From: an uncultured Massilia sp.
Lineage (GTDB): Bacteria > Pseudomonadota > Gammaproteobacteria > Burkholderiales > Burkholderiaceae
Direction: 5' to 3'
DNA length: 64,000 bases
Assembly: GCA_946481275.1 (NCBI GenBank)
Contig: CAMLMV010000005.1
Location: 1 to 64,000 of the forward strand
The notes beneath the pieces are model-generated. The model had not been told where the DNA came from and made no database searches. It was given only the letters and a program-made list of their open reading frames with translations. The translations under genes and the position numbers were made by a program. This document shows positions 7,646 through 16,555 of this stretch, piece by piece; the stretch's first letter is position 1, and each line of letters begins with the position of its first letter.

Positions 7646-9654
7646 GCGGGCCCGACCAAACGGACGCGGCAGCGGAAATCGCGCGCCTCGAACGGCGCGT
7701 GCGGCGTGAAACGGCCGCGCGCCATGCCGCCGAGGTGATCGCCGAGCGGGGCCTTCGCGACCTGTACCAGCGCCAACAGGAAATTGCCCTGCTGGAGAGC
7801 ATCGCCGTGGCCGCGAACGAGGCGGACGACGTGCACGTGGCCATGGCGCGCGCGCTCGAGGCGATGTGCCGGTACGTGAGCTGGCCCCTCGGCCACCTGT
7901 GGCTCGTGTCCGGGCAGCCGGGACAGCAAAGGCTCGACGCCACCGGCGTCTGGTACGACGAGGCGGGGCAGGGCGGGGAAGGTCCGCTGCGGGAATTGCG
8001 GACGCGCACCGAGGGCGGCGTGTTCGCGCCTGGTGTCGGGCTGCCGGGGCGGGTCGCGCTGAGCGGCAGGCCGGAGTGGGTGGCGACCGATGGCACGGCC
8101 ACGGTCGAGCTGCCGCGCCTGCCGCAGATCGTGGGCGCGGGCTTTGCGTCGCTCGTCGCGTTTCCCGTCATGATCGCGAGCGAAGTGGTCGCGGTGCTCA
8201 AGTTCTTCAGCCGCAAGCGCGAGGCGCCGGACGACGCACTGCTGCGCCTGATGGCCCAGGTCGGTACCCAGCTCGGCCGTGTGTTCGAACGTTGCCGTGC
8301 GCGGGACAAATTGATGCACAACGCGTTGCACGATCCCCTGACCCAGCTGGGCAACCGCAGGCTGTTCCTGGAGCGTCTCGAGCTCCTGCTGCAGCGCAGG
8401 CGGCGCAAGCCGGGCGACCAGTTCGCCGTGCTGTTCGTGGACCTGGACCGTTTCAAGGCCATCAACGACGGCCTCGGACACCAGTCGGGCGACCAGTTGA
8501 TCGTCGCGGCGGCCCGGCGGCTGTCGGCCTGCCTGCGCCAGAACGACCTGGTGGCCCGCGATCCCGCGTTCGCGAACGAACACATGGTCGCGCGTCTCGG
8601 CGGCGACGAATTCGTGATCCTGCTCGACCAGGTCGGCAGCGCCGAGCATGCGATCCTCGTCGCCGAACGCCTCATGGGCGTGCTGGCCGAACCGTTCGAC
8701 GTGGCCGGCCAGCGCGTGTTCGTGACGGCCAGCGTCGGCATCACCCTGAGCGCCACCGGCTATGCCAACGTCGAGGACATCCTGCGCGATGCCGACATCG
8801 CGATGGACCATGCGAAGCGCACCGGACGGGCGCGCTGGATGATGTTCGACCAGGCCATGCAACGGGACGCCGTGAGCCGCCTGCAGCTGGAAGCCGACCT
8901 GCGCTACGCGCTGGACCGGCGCGAGTTCTTCCTCGACTACCAGCCGATCGTCGCGCCGCACGACGGCCGCGTGCGCGGCTTCGAAGCGCTGCTGCGCTGG
9001 CGTCATCCGGTGCGCGGCCTCGTGCCGCCGGCCCGGTTCATTCCGGTCGTGGAAGAAATCGGCCTGATCGAGACGATCGGCGCCTGGGTCCTTGGCGAGG
9101 CGTGCCGCCAGTTGCGCGACTGGCAGCAGGCCTTCGACGACCAGCTGACGATGAGCGTCAACGTGTCGGCCGTCCAGTTCACGGACGGCGGCCTCGTCGA
9201 CGTGGTGACGCGCGCACTGGCCGAGACGGGCATCGCGCCCGCCACGCTCAAGCTCGAGCTGACCGAAACGGCCGTGATGGCCGATGCCGAAAGCGCGCTC
9301 GCCGCGTTCGCGCAACTGAAGGCGCTGGGCGTGCGCGTCAGCCTTGACGATTTTGGTACCGGCTACTCGTCGCTCAGCTACCTGCGCCGCCTGCCGATCG
9401 ACACGCTGAAGATCGACCGCTCGTTCGTCAGCAAGCTCGATTGCCACGACGACAAGCGCCAGATCGTCGAGGTGGTCATGACGCTGGCGCGCGTGCTTGG
9501 CATGGACGTGGTGGCGGAAGGCGTGGAGACCGAAGCCGAGCTGGCGCTGTTGCGCGAGATGGGCAGTGACCTCGTGCAGGGCTATTACTACTACCGCCCC
9601 CTTGCACCGGAATTCGCCGTGCGGGTACTGGCCGGGCAGTTCGGATCAGAATAA
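7642..9654 (+). CDS. GAF-GGDEF-EAL c-di-GMP cyclase/phosphodiesterase, H-NOX partner
   Basis: A 670-residue cytoplasmic protein with a short N-terminal coiled coil (about 11-50), a GAF domain (55-215), a GGDEF domain (225-405) and an EAL domain (415-665). The cyclase motif is intact (G320-G-D-E-F324). The EAL signature (FEALLRWRHP, E448-A-L), LELTETAVMAD, the loop-6 DDFGTGYSSLSYL and KIDRSFV are also intact, so both activities are possible. A 12-residue insertion lies just before GGDEF and moves the RQND I-site candidate (299-302) from 5 to 17 residues upstream, so product inhibition may differ. Translational coupling to H-NOX suggests NO-dependent switching of c-di-GMP. The stop overlaps the convergent SRAP gene by nine bases. 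Confidence 0.93.
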   Translation: MSGPDQTDAAAEIARLERRVRRETAARHAAEVIAERGLRDLYQRQQEIALLESIAVAANEADDVHVAMARALEAMCRYVSWPLGHLWLVSGQPGQQRLDATGVWYDEAGQGGEGPLRELRTRTEGGVFAPGVGLPGRVALSGRPEWVATDGTATVELPRLPQIVGAGFASLVAFPVMIASEVVAVLKFFSRKREAPDDALLRLMAQVGTQLGRVFERCRARDKLMHNALHDPLTQLGNRRLFLERLELLLQRRRRKPGDQFAVLFVDLDRFKAINDGLGHQSGDQLIVAAARRLSACLRQNDLVARDPAFANEHMVARLGGDEFVILLDQVGSAEHAILVAERLMGVLAEPFDVAGQRVFVTASVGITLSATGYANVEDILRDADIAMDHAKRTGRARWMMFDQAMQRDAVSRLQLEADLRYALDRREFFLDYQPIVAPHDGRVRGFEALLRWRHPVRGLVPPARFIPVVEEIGLIETIGAWVLGEACRQLRDWQQAFDDQLTMSVNVSAVQFTDGGLVDVVTRALAETGIAPATLKLELTETAVMADAESALAAFAQLKALGVRVSLDDFGTGYSSLSYLRRLPIDTLKIDRSFVSKLDCHDDKRQIVEVVMTLARVLGMDVVAEGVETEAELALLREMGSDLVQGYYYYRPLAPEFAVRVLAGQFGSE

Positions 9655-10341
9655 CTCGAGGTTTTGCGGCGCCGACGGCGGCGGCGATTTCTTCACGGGC
9701 ACCTTCGGCGCAGCCCATGCTTTCATCTCTTCCGCCGGATACGGCCGCAGGAAGCTGCGCGCCAGCTCCGGATCGCGGCAGTGCAGCCAGGCGTCGACCT
9801 CGTTCGGCGGCAGCACGACGAGCGCGCGCTTTTCGTCGTCCGGCTTGTGGAAGCGCCGCATCAGCGGGTGGTCATCCGCATTGATCGTGATCTGCGTGAA
9901 CGACGCCGCGATGGTGCCGTCGGCCTCCGACCATTCGCGCCACAGGCCCGCCACGAAGAACACGCTGTCGTCGCGCATGCCGATGCCGAAGCGCTCGGCG
10001 CGGCCGCTCTCGTAGTTGGGTTCATAAAAACAGGTCATCGGCACCGCGCACAACTGCGCGCGGCGCCAGGCCGGGGCGAACGAGCGCTTTTCGCCCAGCG
10101 ACTCGGCGCGCGCGTTCATCGTGTCGAACGGTTTTACGCCCGCGGGGATGTGGCGGCGCGGGACCATGCCGTAGCTCGCCAGCTGCAGCATCCGTTCGCC
10201 GCCCGCGCCCGCGCGCACGATGGGCGAGGTGTAGTCTTTCCACGTTTCGGTGGGCCAGTCCCAATCGCGGTACAGGTCGACGAGGGTGCCGAGCACCATG
10301 TCGAGTTGTTCGGGCAGCGGGGGGCGGTAGTTGACGCACAT
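9646..10341 (-). CDS. SRAP (YedK/HMCES) abasic-site peptidase
   Basis: SOS-response-associated peptidases form a stable thiazolidine cross-link with abasic sites in single-stranded DNA and so shield them. The nucleophile must be Cys2, and the start at 10341 gives MCVNYRPP, so it is preferred over an in-frame start six codons upstream. Other family hallmarks are FAPAWRRAQLCAVPMTCFYEP (with the active Glu), FFVAGLWREW, and the late ITINADDHPLMRRFH, whose His corresponds to the catalytic His. Length is 231 residues, normal for the family. The gene is monocistronic and converges on the GGDEF-EAL gene. Confidence 0.92.
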   Translation of the reverse strand: MCVNYRPPLPEQLDMVLGTLVDLYRDWDWPTETWKDYTSPIVRAGAGGERMLQLASYGMVPRRHIPAGVKPFDTMNARAESLGEKRSFAPAWRRAQLCAVPMTCFYEPNYESGRAERFGIGMRDDSVFFVAGLWREWSEADGTIAASFTQITINADDHPLMRRFHKPDDEKRALVVLPPNEVDAWLHCRDPELARSFLRPYPAEEMKAWAAPKVPVKKSPPPSAPQNLELF

Positions 10342-10366
10342 GCCGCTAGTTTGACACAAAACGCCC

Positions 10367-12475
10367 TTAAAAGCGGTAGCGCGCGCTGACCAGCACCGTG
10401 CGCGGCTCGCCCGGCATGTTGTAGTCGTTGGCGCCGCTGTGCGCGGACACGAAGTACGTGCGGTTCAGCAGGTTCCGCACGGTGACCGTGACGTCCACCT
10501 TGCCGTTGTCGTAGCCGGCGCCGAGCTGCAGCACGCCGTAGCCCGGCAGCGTCGTCAGGTCGTCCGGCGAGGCGTAGCGGCTCGACTCCGCGCGGCCGCC
10601 GGCGGCGACCCAGAAGTGGCCGTCGAGGCGGTGCTTGATCCACGCGTTGAACGTGTGGCGCGGCGTGAGCGCGGCCGTGTTGCCCTCGAACGGCTTCCCG
10701 GCGGACGTCAGTTCCGTCGAGTCCTCGATGGTGCCGCGCATGTTCGCATAGCCCGCGATCGCATCCCAGCCCGGCGCCAGTTCGCCCGTGAAGCTCAGTT
10801 CGAGGCCGCGCGTGCGCTGGCGGCCGACGGGCAGCGAGAAATTCGTGTTGGCCGGATCGGCAACCTGGATGTTCGACTGCGTCATGTCGAACAGCGCCGC
10901 GGTCAGGCTCGAACGGGCCGTCAGGTCGAGCTTCACGCCCGCTTCCTTGTTGACGGTCTGCGTGGGCTTCAGCGTGTCGCTGTTGGCGCGGAACACGAAT
11001 GAATCCGCGATGGGCTGGAACGAGCGGTTCCACGAGGCGTACACGGCCACGCGGCTGCTGGGCTGGTACACGGCGCCGAGGCGCGGCGACCACGTGTCGT
11101 CCGTGCGCCGCAGGTCGACGTTCCTGGCCGTGCGGTCGTCGCGGTCCTGCTTCAGGTGGTCGTAGCGCACGCCGGCCAGCACCTTCCACTCCGGCGTCAG
11201 CGCGACGAGATCCTGCAGGTACAGGCCCGCGATGTCGACGCGGTTCTTATTGTCCGCGCTGGGCGCGATGGAATCCGGGAGCACGGGCAGGTCGACGAGC
11301 ACGGGATTGAACAGGTTATACGTCGCCACGTTGTTGCGCGAGCGGAGCACCTCGCTCTTGTTCTGGCGGCCGAGTTCCACGCCGTACAGCAGCTTGTGGT
11401 TCGTCGTGCCCCAGTCGACGGTTTGCGACAGCTCGTTCTGCAGGTAGCGGCCGTCTTCGTCGCGCAGGCGGTGGCTCTGGCCGATGGAGACGGTCGGGTT
11501 GGCGCCGTCCTTGATGCCGCCGATCGACGTGTAGTTGCGGTCGAGCGCGTAGTCGTAGGCGCGCAGTACCGTGTGCAGTTTCAGGTCTGGCGTGAACGCG
11601 TGGTCCAGCGTCGCGGTGGCGCTCTTCACGTCGCTCTGCACGAACGCGCGCGCGGTGGCGTTGGCGGCGCCGAAATAGGTCTCGACCGGCACGTCGACGG
11701 GGCGGCCGTGGTAGCTGGGCACGCCCTGGTCGGCGAGGCGCTTGTCGTGCAGGTAGTCGGCCTGCAAGGTCAAGGTCGTGACGGCGGAGAGCTTGAACGT
11801 CGCCGACGGTGCCAGCGCCTGGCGGCGCAGGAAGTAGCGGTCGCGGAAGCCGGTCGAGTCCTCGACGGCACCCGTCAGGCGGAACAGCGCGGCCTTGTCG
11901 CTCGTGGCCGTACCGACGTCGAACTCGCCGCGGCGCTGGCCGTGCGAGCCGAGCGTGATGCCTGCCTCGAGCAGCGGATCGGCAAGCGGCTTCTTCGTCA
12001 CGCGGTTGACGAGGCCACCGGCCGATCCGCGCCCGTACAGCACGGAGGCCGGTCCCTTGAGCACTTCGACGCGCTCGATGTTGGAGAGGTCGCGGAAGTA
12101 CAGGGCGTCGTCGCGCACGCCGTCCACGAACTGGTCGCTGATGGCGGAGAAGCCGCGGATCGTCACCTGGTCGCGCTGGCCGTCGCCGACGGAGAACGAG
12201 AGGCCCGGCACATTTTGAAGCGCGTCCTGCAGCGACAGCGCGTTCTGGTCGTGCAGCACGACGGCGGGCACCACGTTGACGGTCTGCGGGATGTCGCGCA
12301 GCGGCACGTTGATCTTGGTGGCGGTGTTCGTCTCCGTGACTTCGTACGAGCCGGCGTCGATCTTCCTGTCGCGGATGACCACTTCCGGCATCGCCGGTTC
12401 TTCGGCACGGACCGGTGTCCACACGCTGCAGGCGAGGGCGACGACGTAGGGGAGGGGGCGCAGTGCTTGTTTCAT
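10367..12475 (-). CDS. TonB-dependent siderophore receptor
   Basis: A 702-residue outer-membrane receptor with a signal peptide (about 1-25), a TonB-box-like stretch (MPEVVIRDRK), a plug domain (LQDALQNVPGLSF, VTIRGFSAISDQFVDGVRDD, VEVLKGPASVLYGRGSAGG) and a 22-strand barrel ending YRF. This is the FhuE/Fiu-like siderophore receptor class. The ATG at 12475 overlaps the stop of the upstream MFS gene. It is the last gene of an operon whose first gene is an NIS siderophore synthetase with a Fur box upstream. The likely ligand is therefore the ferric form of the operon's own siderophore, an inference from context. Confidence 0.94.
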   Translation of the reverse strand: MKQALRPLPYVVALACSVWTPVRAEEPAMPEVVIRDRKIDAGSYEVTETNTATKINVPLRDIPQTVNVVPAVVLHDQNALSLQDALQNVPGLSFSVGDGQRDQVTIRGFSAISDQFVDGVRDDALYFRDLSNIERVEVLKGPASVLYGRGSAGGLVNRVTKKPLADPLLEAGITLGSHGQRRGEFDVGTATSDKAALFRLTGAVEDSTGFRDRYFLRRQALAPSATFKLSAVTTLTLQADYLHDKRLADQGVPSYHGRPVDVPVETYFGAANATARAFVQSDVKSATATLDHAFTPDLKLHTVLRAYDYALDRNYTSIGGIKDGANPTVSIGQSHRLRDEDGRYLQNELSQTVDWGTTNHKLLYGVELGRQNKSEVLRSRNNVATYNLFNPVLVDLPVLPDSIAPSADNKNRVDIAGLYLQDLVALTPEWKVLAGVRYDHLKQDRDDRTARNVDLRRTDDTWSPRLGAVYQPSSRVAVYASWNRSFQPIADSFVFRANSDTLKPTQTVNKEAGVKLDLTARSSLTAALFDMTQSNIQVADPANTNFSLPVGRQRTRGLELSFTGELAPGWDAIAGYANMRGTIEDSTELTSAGKPFEGNTAALTPRHTFNAWIKHRLDGHFWVAAGGRAESSRYASPDDLTTLPGYGVLQLGAGYDNGKVDVTVTVRNLLNRTYFVSAHSGANDYNMPGEPRTVLVSARYRF

Positions 12476-13668
12476 GATGTTCCTGTTGTTGTTTGAAGGT
12501 GTTGGAAATCGGACGACCGGCTCCGGATCGCGCGCATGCCGATGGCGGCGACGGCGTACAGCAGCGCGACGGTCCAGAACATGGCGGACAGCGGGACCCA
12601 CGCCAGCGCGAGGCCGCCTGCGCCGGCGCCGACGAGCGCACCGGCCTTGGCGGCGCCGTTGCCGGCGCCGAGCACGCGGCCCTGCTGGTCGTCCGCTGCC
12701 TCGCGCGAGAGCAGGCCGTAAAAGACGGGCAGCAGCGCGGCGAGGCACACGCCCCACAGCACGCGCGCCAGCACGAACACGGCGATGTTCGTGACGAGGG
12801 CCTGTACCGCGACGATGCCGACGCAGGCCCAGAGTATCCATTCGACCTGCGCGAGCACGCGGGCGTGGGCCAGCCGCGCGAAGCGCCGGGCCCAGAACGG
12901 CGCGGCCACGCACAGGCCGAGCGCCGTGCCGGCATAGCACAGGCCCGTCACGCGGTTCGACACGTGCAGGACTTCATCGGCATACAGGCCGAAGAACGTC
13001 TGCGGCATCATCTTCCCGGCCTGGACCAGCACGATGCCGAGCAGCAGACCTTGGAGCCCGGCCGGCAGCGGCGCCTTGTGCGACTGCGTACTCGCGGGCT
13101 GCGCATGCGGCGGCGTGACGGCTGGCAGGACAAACACGGCCAGTGCCGCGCACAGCAGGCACGCGGCACCCGCCCATACGTTCACGCTGGTGAAACCCCG
13201 GGCATCGAACAGCCAGCCGCCGATCACCGGGCCTGTCACGGAGCCGATGGCCGTCGCGGCCTGCAACTGCGCCATCAGCGCGCCGCGCGCTTCCCGCGTC
13301 ACGAGTCCCGCGCCGTAGGCCTGTGCCGCCGCGATGTAGCCGGCGAGGGCGCCCTGCAGCAGGCGCACGGACAGGATGACGGCCACGCTCTCCGTCGCCG
13401 CGATCCACCACTGCGTGGCCGCCAGCGCCAGCAGCGCGCGCAACAGCATCGGCTTGTGGCCGACCCTGTCGCCAAGACGGCCCCACCACGGCGTCGTGCA
13501 CATCGCCATGGCCATCGGGCCCGCGTAGGCGATGGCGCTGACCCACGCCAGCGCGTGCGGCGACAGCTCGCCCAGGCGGCGCAGGTGCAGGGGCCAGAAC
13601 GGGCCGCTCATCTCCATGGCGCCCATCGCCACGAGCTGCAGCGCGAACAGCCAGCGCGTGGTGGTCAT
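12472..13668 (-). CDS. MFS exporter of the siderophore operon
   Basis: A 398-residue, 12-TM major facilitator with the motif-A-like loop WWGRLGDRVGHKPML between TM2 and TM3 and a second GRVLGAG-type loop. It overlaps the NIS synthetase upstream and the TonB receptor downstream by four bases each, so all three are translationally coupled. In comparable operons of Francisella (fslB) and Legionella (lbtB) the MFS protein exports the finished carboxylate siderophore, and that role is inferred here. The ATG at 13668 is chosen for the overlap and because the first TM helix begins there. Confidence 0.88.
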   Translation of the reverse strand: MTTTRWLFALQLVAMGAMEMSGPFWPLHLRRLGELSPHALAWVSAIAYAGPMAMAMCTTPWWGRLGDRVGHKPMLLRALLALAATQWWIAATESVAVILSVRLLQGALAGYIAAAQAYGAGLVTREARGALMAQLQAATAIGSVTGPVIGGWLFDARGFTSVNVWAGAACLLCAALAVFVLPAVTPPHAQPASTQSHKAPLPAGLQGLLLGIVLVQAGKMMPQTFFGLYADEVLHVSNRVTGLCYAGTALGLCVAAPFWARRFARLAHARVLAQVEWILWACVGIVAVQALVTNIAVFVLARVLWGVCLAALLPVFYGLLSREAADDQQGRVLGAGNGAAKAGALVGAGAGGLALAWVPLSAMFWTVALLYAVAAIGMRAIRSRSSDFQHLQTTTGTS

Positions 13669-15515
13669 GCGAGCGGATTGGGCATGGTGCCGTGCACGTC
13701 GTCCTGCGTGTCGGACAGGCGCATGCGCAGGAACGCTTTCGCGGGCCAGTCGTGCTCCAGCAGCGCCTGGCGTTCGGCGTGCCAGCGGGCCGCGTCGACC
13801 CTTGCGCGCACGGCGCCGAAGACGTTTTCGATTTCGCGCCGCAACACGTCCCAGAAGTGATGCTCGGGGTGCGCATAGGTGCGCGCCAGCAGCAGCGCCA
13901 GTTCGGACAGGTGGCACAGCAGCACGGCGTGCAGCAGCTTGTCGCGCACCGGTTCGTCGTCGTCGTACACGGTGAAGCCGGCACGGTATGCGTCGATCGC
14001 GAGGCCGGTGCCGCGCAGGGTCGGGCCGTGGATGCGCAGGTCGCCGAAGTCGCGCGCGAGCAGCTGCACGGGCGCGTAGTCGGCGTCCAGCATGATGAAG
14101 CTGTTCTGCTGGTGCGCCTCGAACGCGATGCCGTACACGAGATACGCGGACAGCAGTGCCGTCAGCACGGTCCGTGCGTGACGCTCGAAGTACGCGACGG
14201 CGCCCGCGGCATGGTCGCCGTACGCCAGCGCGACGGCCTCCGTCGCGAGCGGCCGGCCGCTGAACGGCGATTCGGCGAACAGCGCGCCGACGGGGACGGG
14301 GAAGCGGTCACGGTCGGCCCTGGCCATCGGATTGGCGCGGTACAGGATCGCGAGGTGGCGCGCGCGGTCGTCATCGCCCTGCGGGTCGAGATAGTAGAGG
14401 CCGACGTCTTCGCGCACGATGTCGAGCGTGCCGCCGAAGCCCGCTTCGCCGTCGAGGATCGTCGCGAGCAGGCGCGTGACGCGCGGTCCCATCACGGCGG
14501 ACTTCGGCGACACCGTCCGCTGCACGCTGGTCAGGCGCAGCGATACCGGCAGCTTCAGGTGCGGCAGCGTCGGCGAACCGGCCGGGACGACGGTGCGGAA
14601 CGACATGGTCGGCGTCGCGTCGAGGGCCGTGTCGTCCGGCAGCAGCAGGTCGCCGCGCGCGATCTCGGCCGCGAATTTTTCCGGGATCACCCGGCGGGCC
14701 TGGAAGGGGTGCAGGGGCAGCGGGAGCCAGTCGGAGGGCGACTTGCCCAGCGCGGCCAGGGCCACTTTCCAGCGCAGCAGCGCCTGCGGGAAGTGCCGGC
14801 CGAACCACGCGAGGTAATCGCCGTCGCCGGTCGAGAAGGTCACGTGCGCCTTGTCCGCACGAAGCGCCGCCAGCGGCACGGACAGCGTCGGCTGGAATTC
14901 CGGCGACAGGGCCGTGACCTCGTCCGCGGACAGCCCCAGCTTCGTCTTGAACGTGGGATGCCATGGGTGGCCCAGCGTGCCCCATTGTTCCAGCAGCAGG
15001 GCGGGATTCGCGTGGCTCGAGGTGCGCAGTGCAGCGATGAAATGGACATCGGCCGAGCTCAATTCGGCGCGCAGCGCCCGCGCCCAGCCGCGGCGGTAGC
15101 CCAGGCACAGGACGTCGTTGGCGAGACTGTTGTCGAGTTCGTGGATGAGCCGTTGCAGGTCCGCGCCCTGGCCCGGCAGGGACGGCGCCACGCAGGCCAG
15201 CAGCGCCGACGCGTGCGCGACCGGCTGCGGCCGCTCCCCGGTCGCGTAGTACGACACGCCGCCGGCCAGCCGGCAATCGCCGATGCGGCCGAGGCTCAGG
15301 CCCTCGAAGCGCAGCATGCCTTGTTGCGCCCACAGCGGCAGCCACGATACCGCGCCCTCCGTGATCAACTGGTCCCGGTTCAGGAGGCCTTCGCGGAACA
15401 GGGCCTGCAATGTACGCTGCAGGCTGCGCCGGCGGGCGTCGGACGAGGCCAGGTCGGCGGCAACGGCGTCCAGGGAATGATCGACGGGGTTGAGCAGTTT
15501 CGATATCGCGTTCAT
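13665..15515 (-). CDS. NIS siderophore synthetase (IucA/IucC family)
   Basis: A 616-residue NRPS-independent siderophore synthetase. These enzymes adenylate a carboxylate of citrate or a similar acid and couple it to an amine or alcohol. Family motifs present are GHPWHPTFKTKLG, LPLHPFQ, TMSFRTV, KLPVSLRLTSVQRTVSP, AHQQNSFI and RDFGD, covering the ATP and citrate sites and the ferric reductase-like FhuF C-terminal region. It is the only biosynthetic enzyme in the operon. A single NIS synthetase with an MFS exporter is the pattern of rhizoferrin-type systems, so a citrate-diamine product is plausible but unproven. A Fur-box-like sequence lies about 50-75 bases upstream of the ATG. Confidence 0.93.
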   Translation of the reverse strand: MNAISKLLNPVDHSLDAVAADLASSDARRRSLQRTLQALFREGLLNRDQLITEGAVSWLPLWAQQGMLRFEGLSLGRIGDCRLAGGVSYYATGERPQPVAHASALLACVAPSLPGQGADLQRLIHELDNSLANDVLCLGYRRGWARALRAELSSADVHFIAALRTSSHANPALLLEQWGTLGHPWHPTFKTKLGLSADEVTALSPEFQPTLSVPLAALRADKAHVTFSTGDGDYLAWFGRHFPQALLRWKVALAALGKSPSDWLPLPLHPFQARRVIPEKFAAEIARGDLLLPDDTALDATPTMSFRTVVPAGSPTLPHLKLPVSLRLTSVQRTVSPKSAVMGPRVTRLLATILDGEAGFGGTLDIVREDVGLYYLDPQGDDDRARHLAILYRANPMARADRDRFPVPVGALFAESPFSGRPLATEAVALAYGDHAAGAVAYFERHARTVLTALLSAYLVYGIAFEAHQQNSFIMLDADYAPVQLLARDFGDLRIHGPTLRGTGLAIDAYRAGFTVYDDDEPVRDKLLHAVLLCHLSELALLLARTYAHPEHHFWDVLRREIENVFGAVRARVDAARWHAERQALLEHDWPAKAFLRMRLSDTQDDVHGTMPNPLA

Positions 15516-15561
15516 CAGCTTGCCTTCTCAATAACGACGGGAACGCAGCATAACGTAAACG

Positions 15562-15590
15562 CGAATCATTCTCAATACGATTCTCAATAT
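15562..15590. promoter_or_regulatory. Fur box of the siderophore operon
   Basis: On the minus strand the region contains two staggered TTGAGAAT-type half-sites followed by GATTCG, a typical betaproteobacterial Fur-box arrangement. It lies about 47 bases upstream of the NIS synthetase ATG. gluQ starts 47 bases away on the other side and is probably not its target. Confidence 0.75.
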
Positions 15591-15636
15591 TGCCCGACAT
15601 GGATCAATGCGCGGCGCGTATGTTAAGGTTGCGCCG

Positions 15637-16530
15637 ATGAACACCCGATCCAACGGCGGCTACGTCGGCCGCTTCGCACCATCACCGACGGGCCCGCTGC
15701 ACGCGGGGTCGCTGGTCGCCGCGCTGGCCAGTTACCTCGATGCGCGCGCCCACCACGGCACCTGGCTGATCCGCATCGAAGACATCGACGAGGGCCGCAG
15801 CGTGCCCGGCGCCGCTGAAGAGATCCTCGACCTGCTGCGCCGCCTGGGCATGGATTCCGACCGCGAGGTCGTGTGGCAAAGCCGCCGCAAGCATTTGTAC
15901 GAGGCGGCGTACGACCGCCTCGCCGGCCATGTCTACCCGTGCGGCTGCAACCGCCGCGAGATCGCCGACTCGCGCCTGGGCTTCGCGCCCGACGGCGCCG
16001 CCATCTACCCGGGCACGTGCCGCCATGGCCTCGCGCCGGGCCGCAGCCCGCGCAGCCTGCGCCTGCGCGTGCCGGCGGCGGGGGAGGACGTCATCACCTT
16101 CCAGGACCGCGTGGCCGGCGTCGTCACGCAGCGGCTGGCCAGCGAATCGGGCGATTTCGTATTGAAACGCGCGGATGGCTACTGGGCGTACCAGCTGGCG
16201 GTGGTCGTGGACGATGCGGAGCAGGGCGTGACGGACGTCGTGCGCGGCGCCGACCTGCTCGATTCCACGCCGCGCCAGATCTTCCTGCAGCGGCTGCTCG
16301 CCGTGCCGACGCCGCGCTACCTGCATGTGCCGGTGGTGCGCAATGCGGATGGCGAAAAGCTGTCGAAGCAGACGGGGGCGCTGGCCGTGCGGCCGGGGGA
16401 CGAGGCGGGTGCCGTGGCCGCGTTGCGGCAGGCGGCGGGGTTTCTGGGGCTGGAGGTGGGCGACGCTGGATCGCTGGAAGCATTCTGGCGGGTTGCGGTG
16501 CCCGCGTGGGCGGCATTGCGTATTGAATGA
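15637..16530 (+). CDS. gluQ: Glutamyl-Q tRNA(Asp) synthetase
   Basis: This truncated GluRS paralogue attaches glutamate to the queuosine base at the wobble position of tRNA(Asp). It lacks the anticodon-binding domain, hence only 297 residues. The HIGH-like motif is [13 protein letters not shown] (residues 14-26) and the KMSKS-like motif is [10 protein letters not shown]. The zinc site is readable as C102, C104, Y124 and C128 ([19 protein letters not shown]), matching the E. coli ligands closely. The ATG at 15637 is chosen over an upstream in-frame ATG because it gives the normal N-terminus ([13 protein letters not shown]). It is divergent from the siderophore operon. Confidence 0.93.
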   Translation: MNTRSNGGYVGRFAPSPTGPLHAGSLVAALASYLDARAHHGTWLIRIEDIDEGRSVPGAAEEILDLLRRLGMDSDREVVWQSRRKHLYEAAYDRLAGHVYPCGCNRREIADSRLGFAPDGAAIYPGTCRHGLAPGRSPRSLRLRVPAAGEDVITFQDRVAGVVTQRLASESGDFVLKRADGYWAYQLAVVVDDAEQGVTDVVRGADLLDSTPRQIFLQRLLAVPTPRYLHVPVVRNADGEKLSKQTGALAVRPGDEAGAVAALRQAAGFLGLEVGDAGSLEAFWRVAVPAWAALRIE

Positions 16531-16548
16531 TGCCTCCCCGCATCATTC
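16525..16548. other. Hairpin at the gluQ 3' end
   Basis: GAATGATGC and GCATCATTC form a 9-bp stem around a CTCCCC loop, overlapping the gluQ stop codon. No T-run follows on either strand, so it is at most a weak terminator between the convergent genes. Confidence 0.35.
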
Positions 16549-16555
16549 ATCGATC

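Noticed and set aside
10367..12940. A longer N-terminus for the TonB receptor reaching 12940
   Set aside because: The extension lies inside the MFS gene in another frame and lacks a signal peptide; the ATG at 12475 has one.
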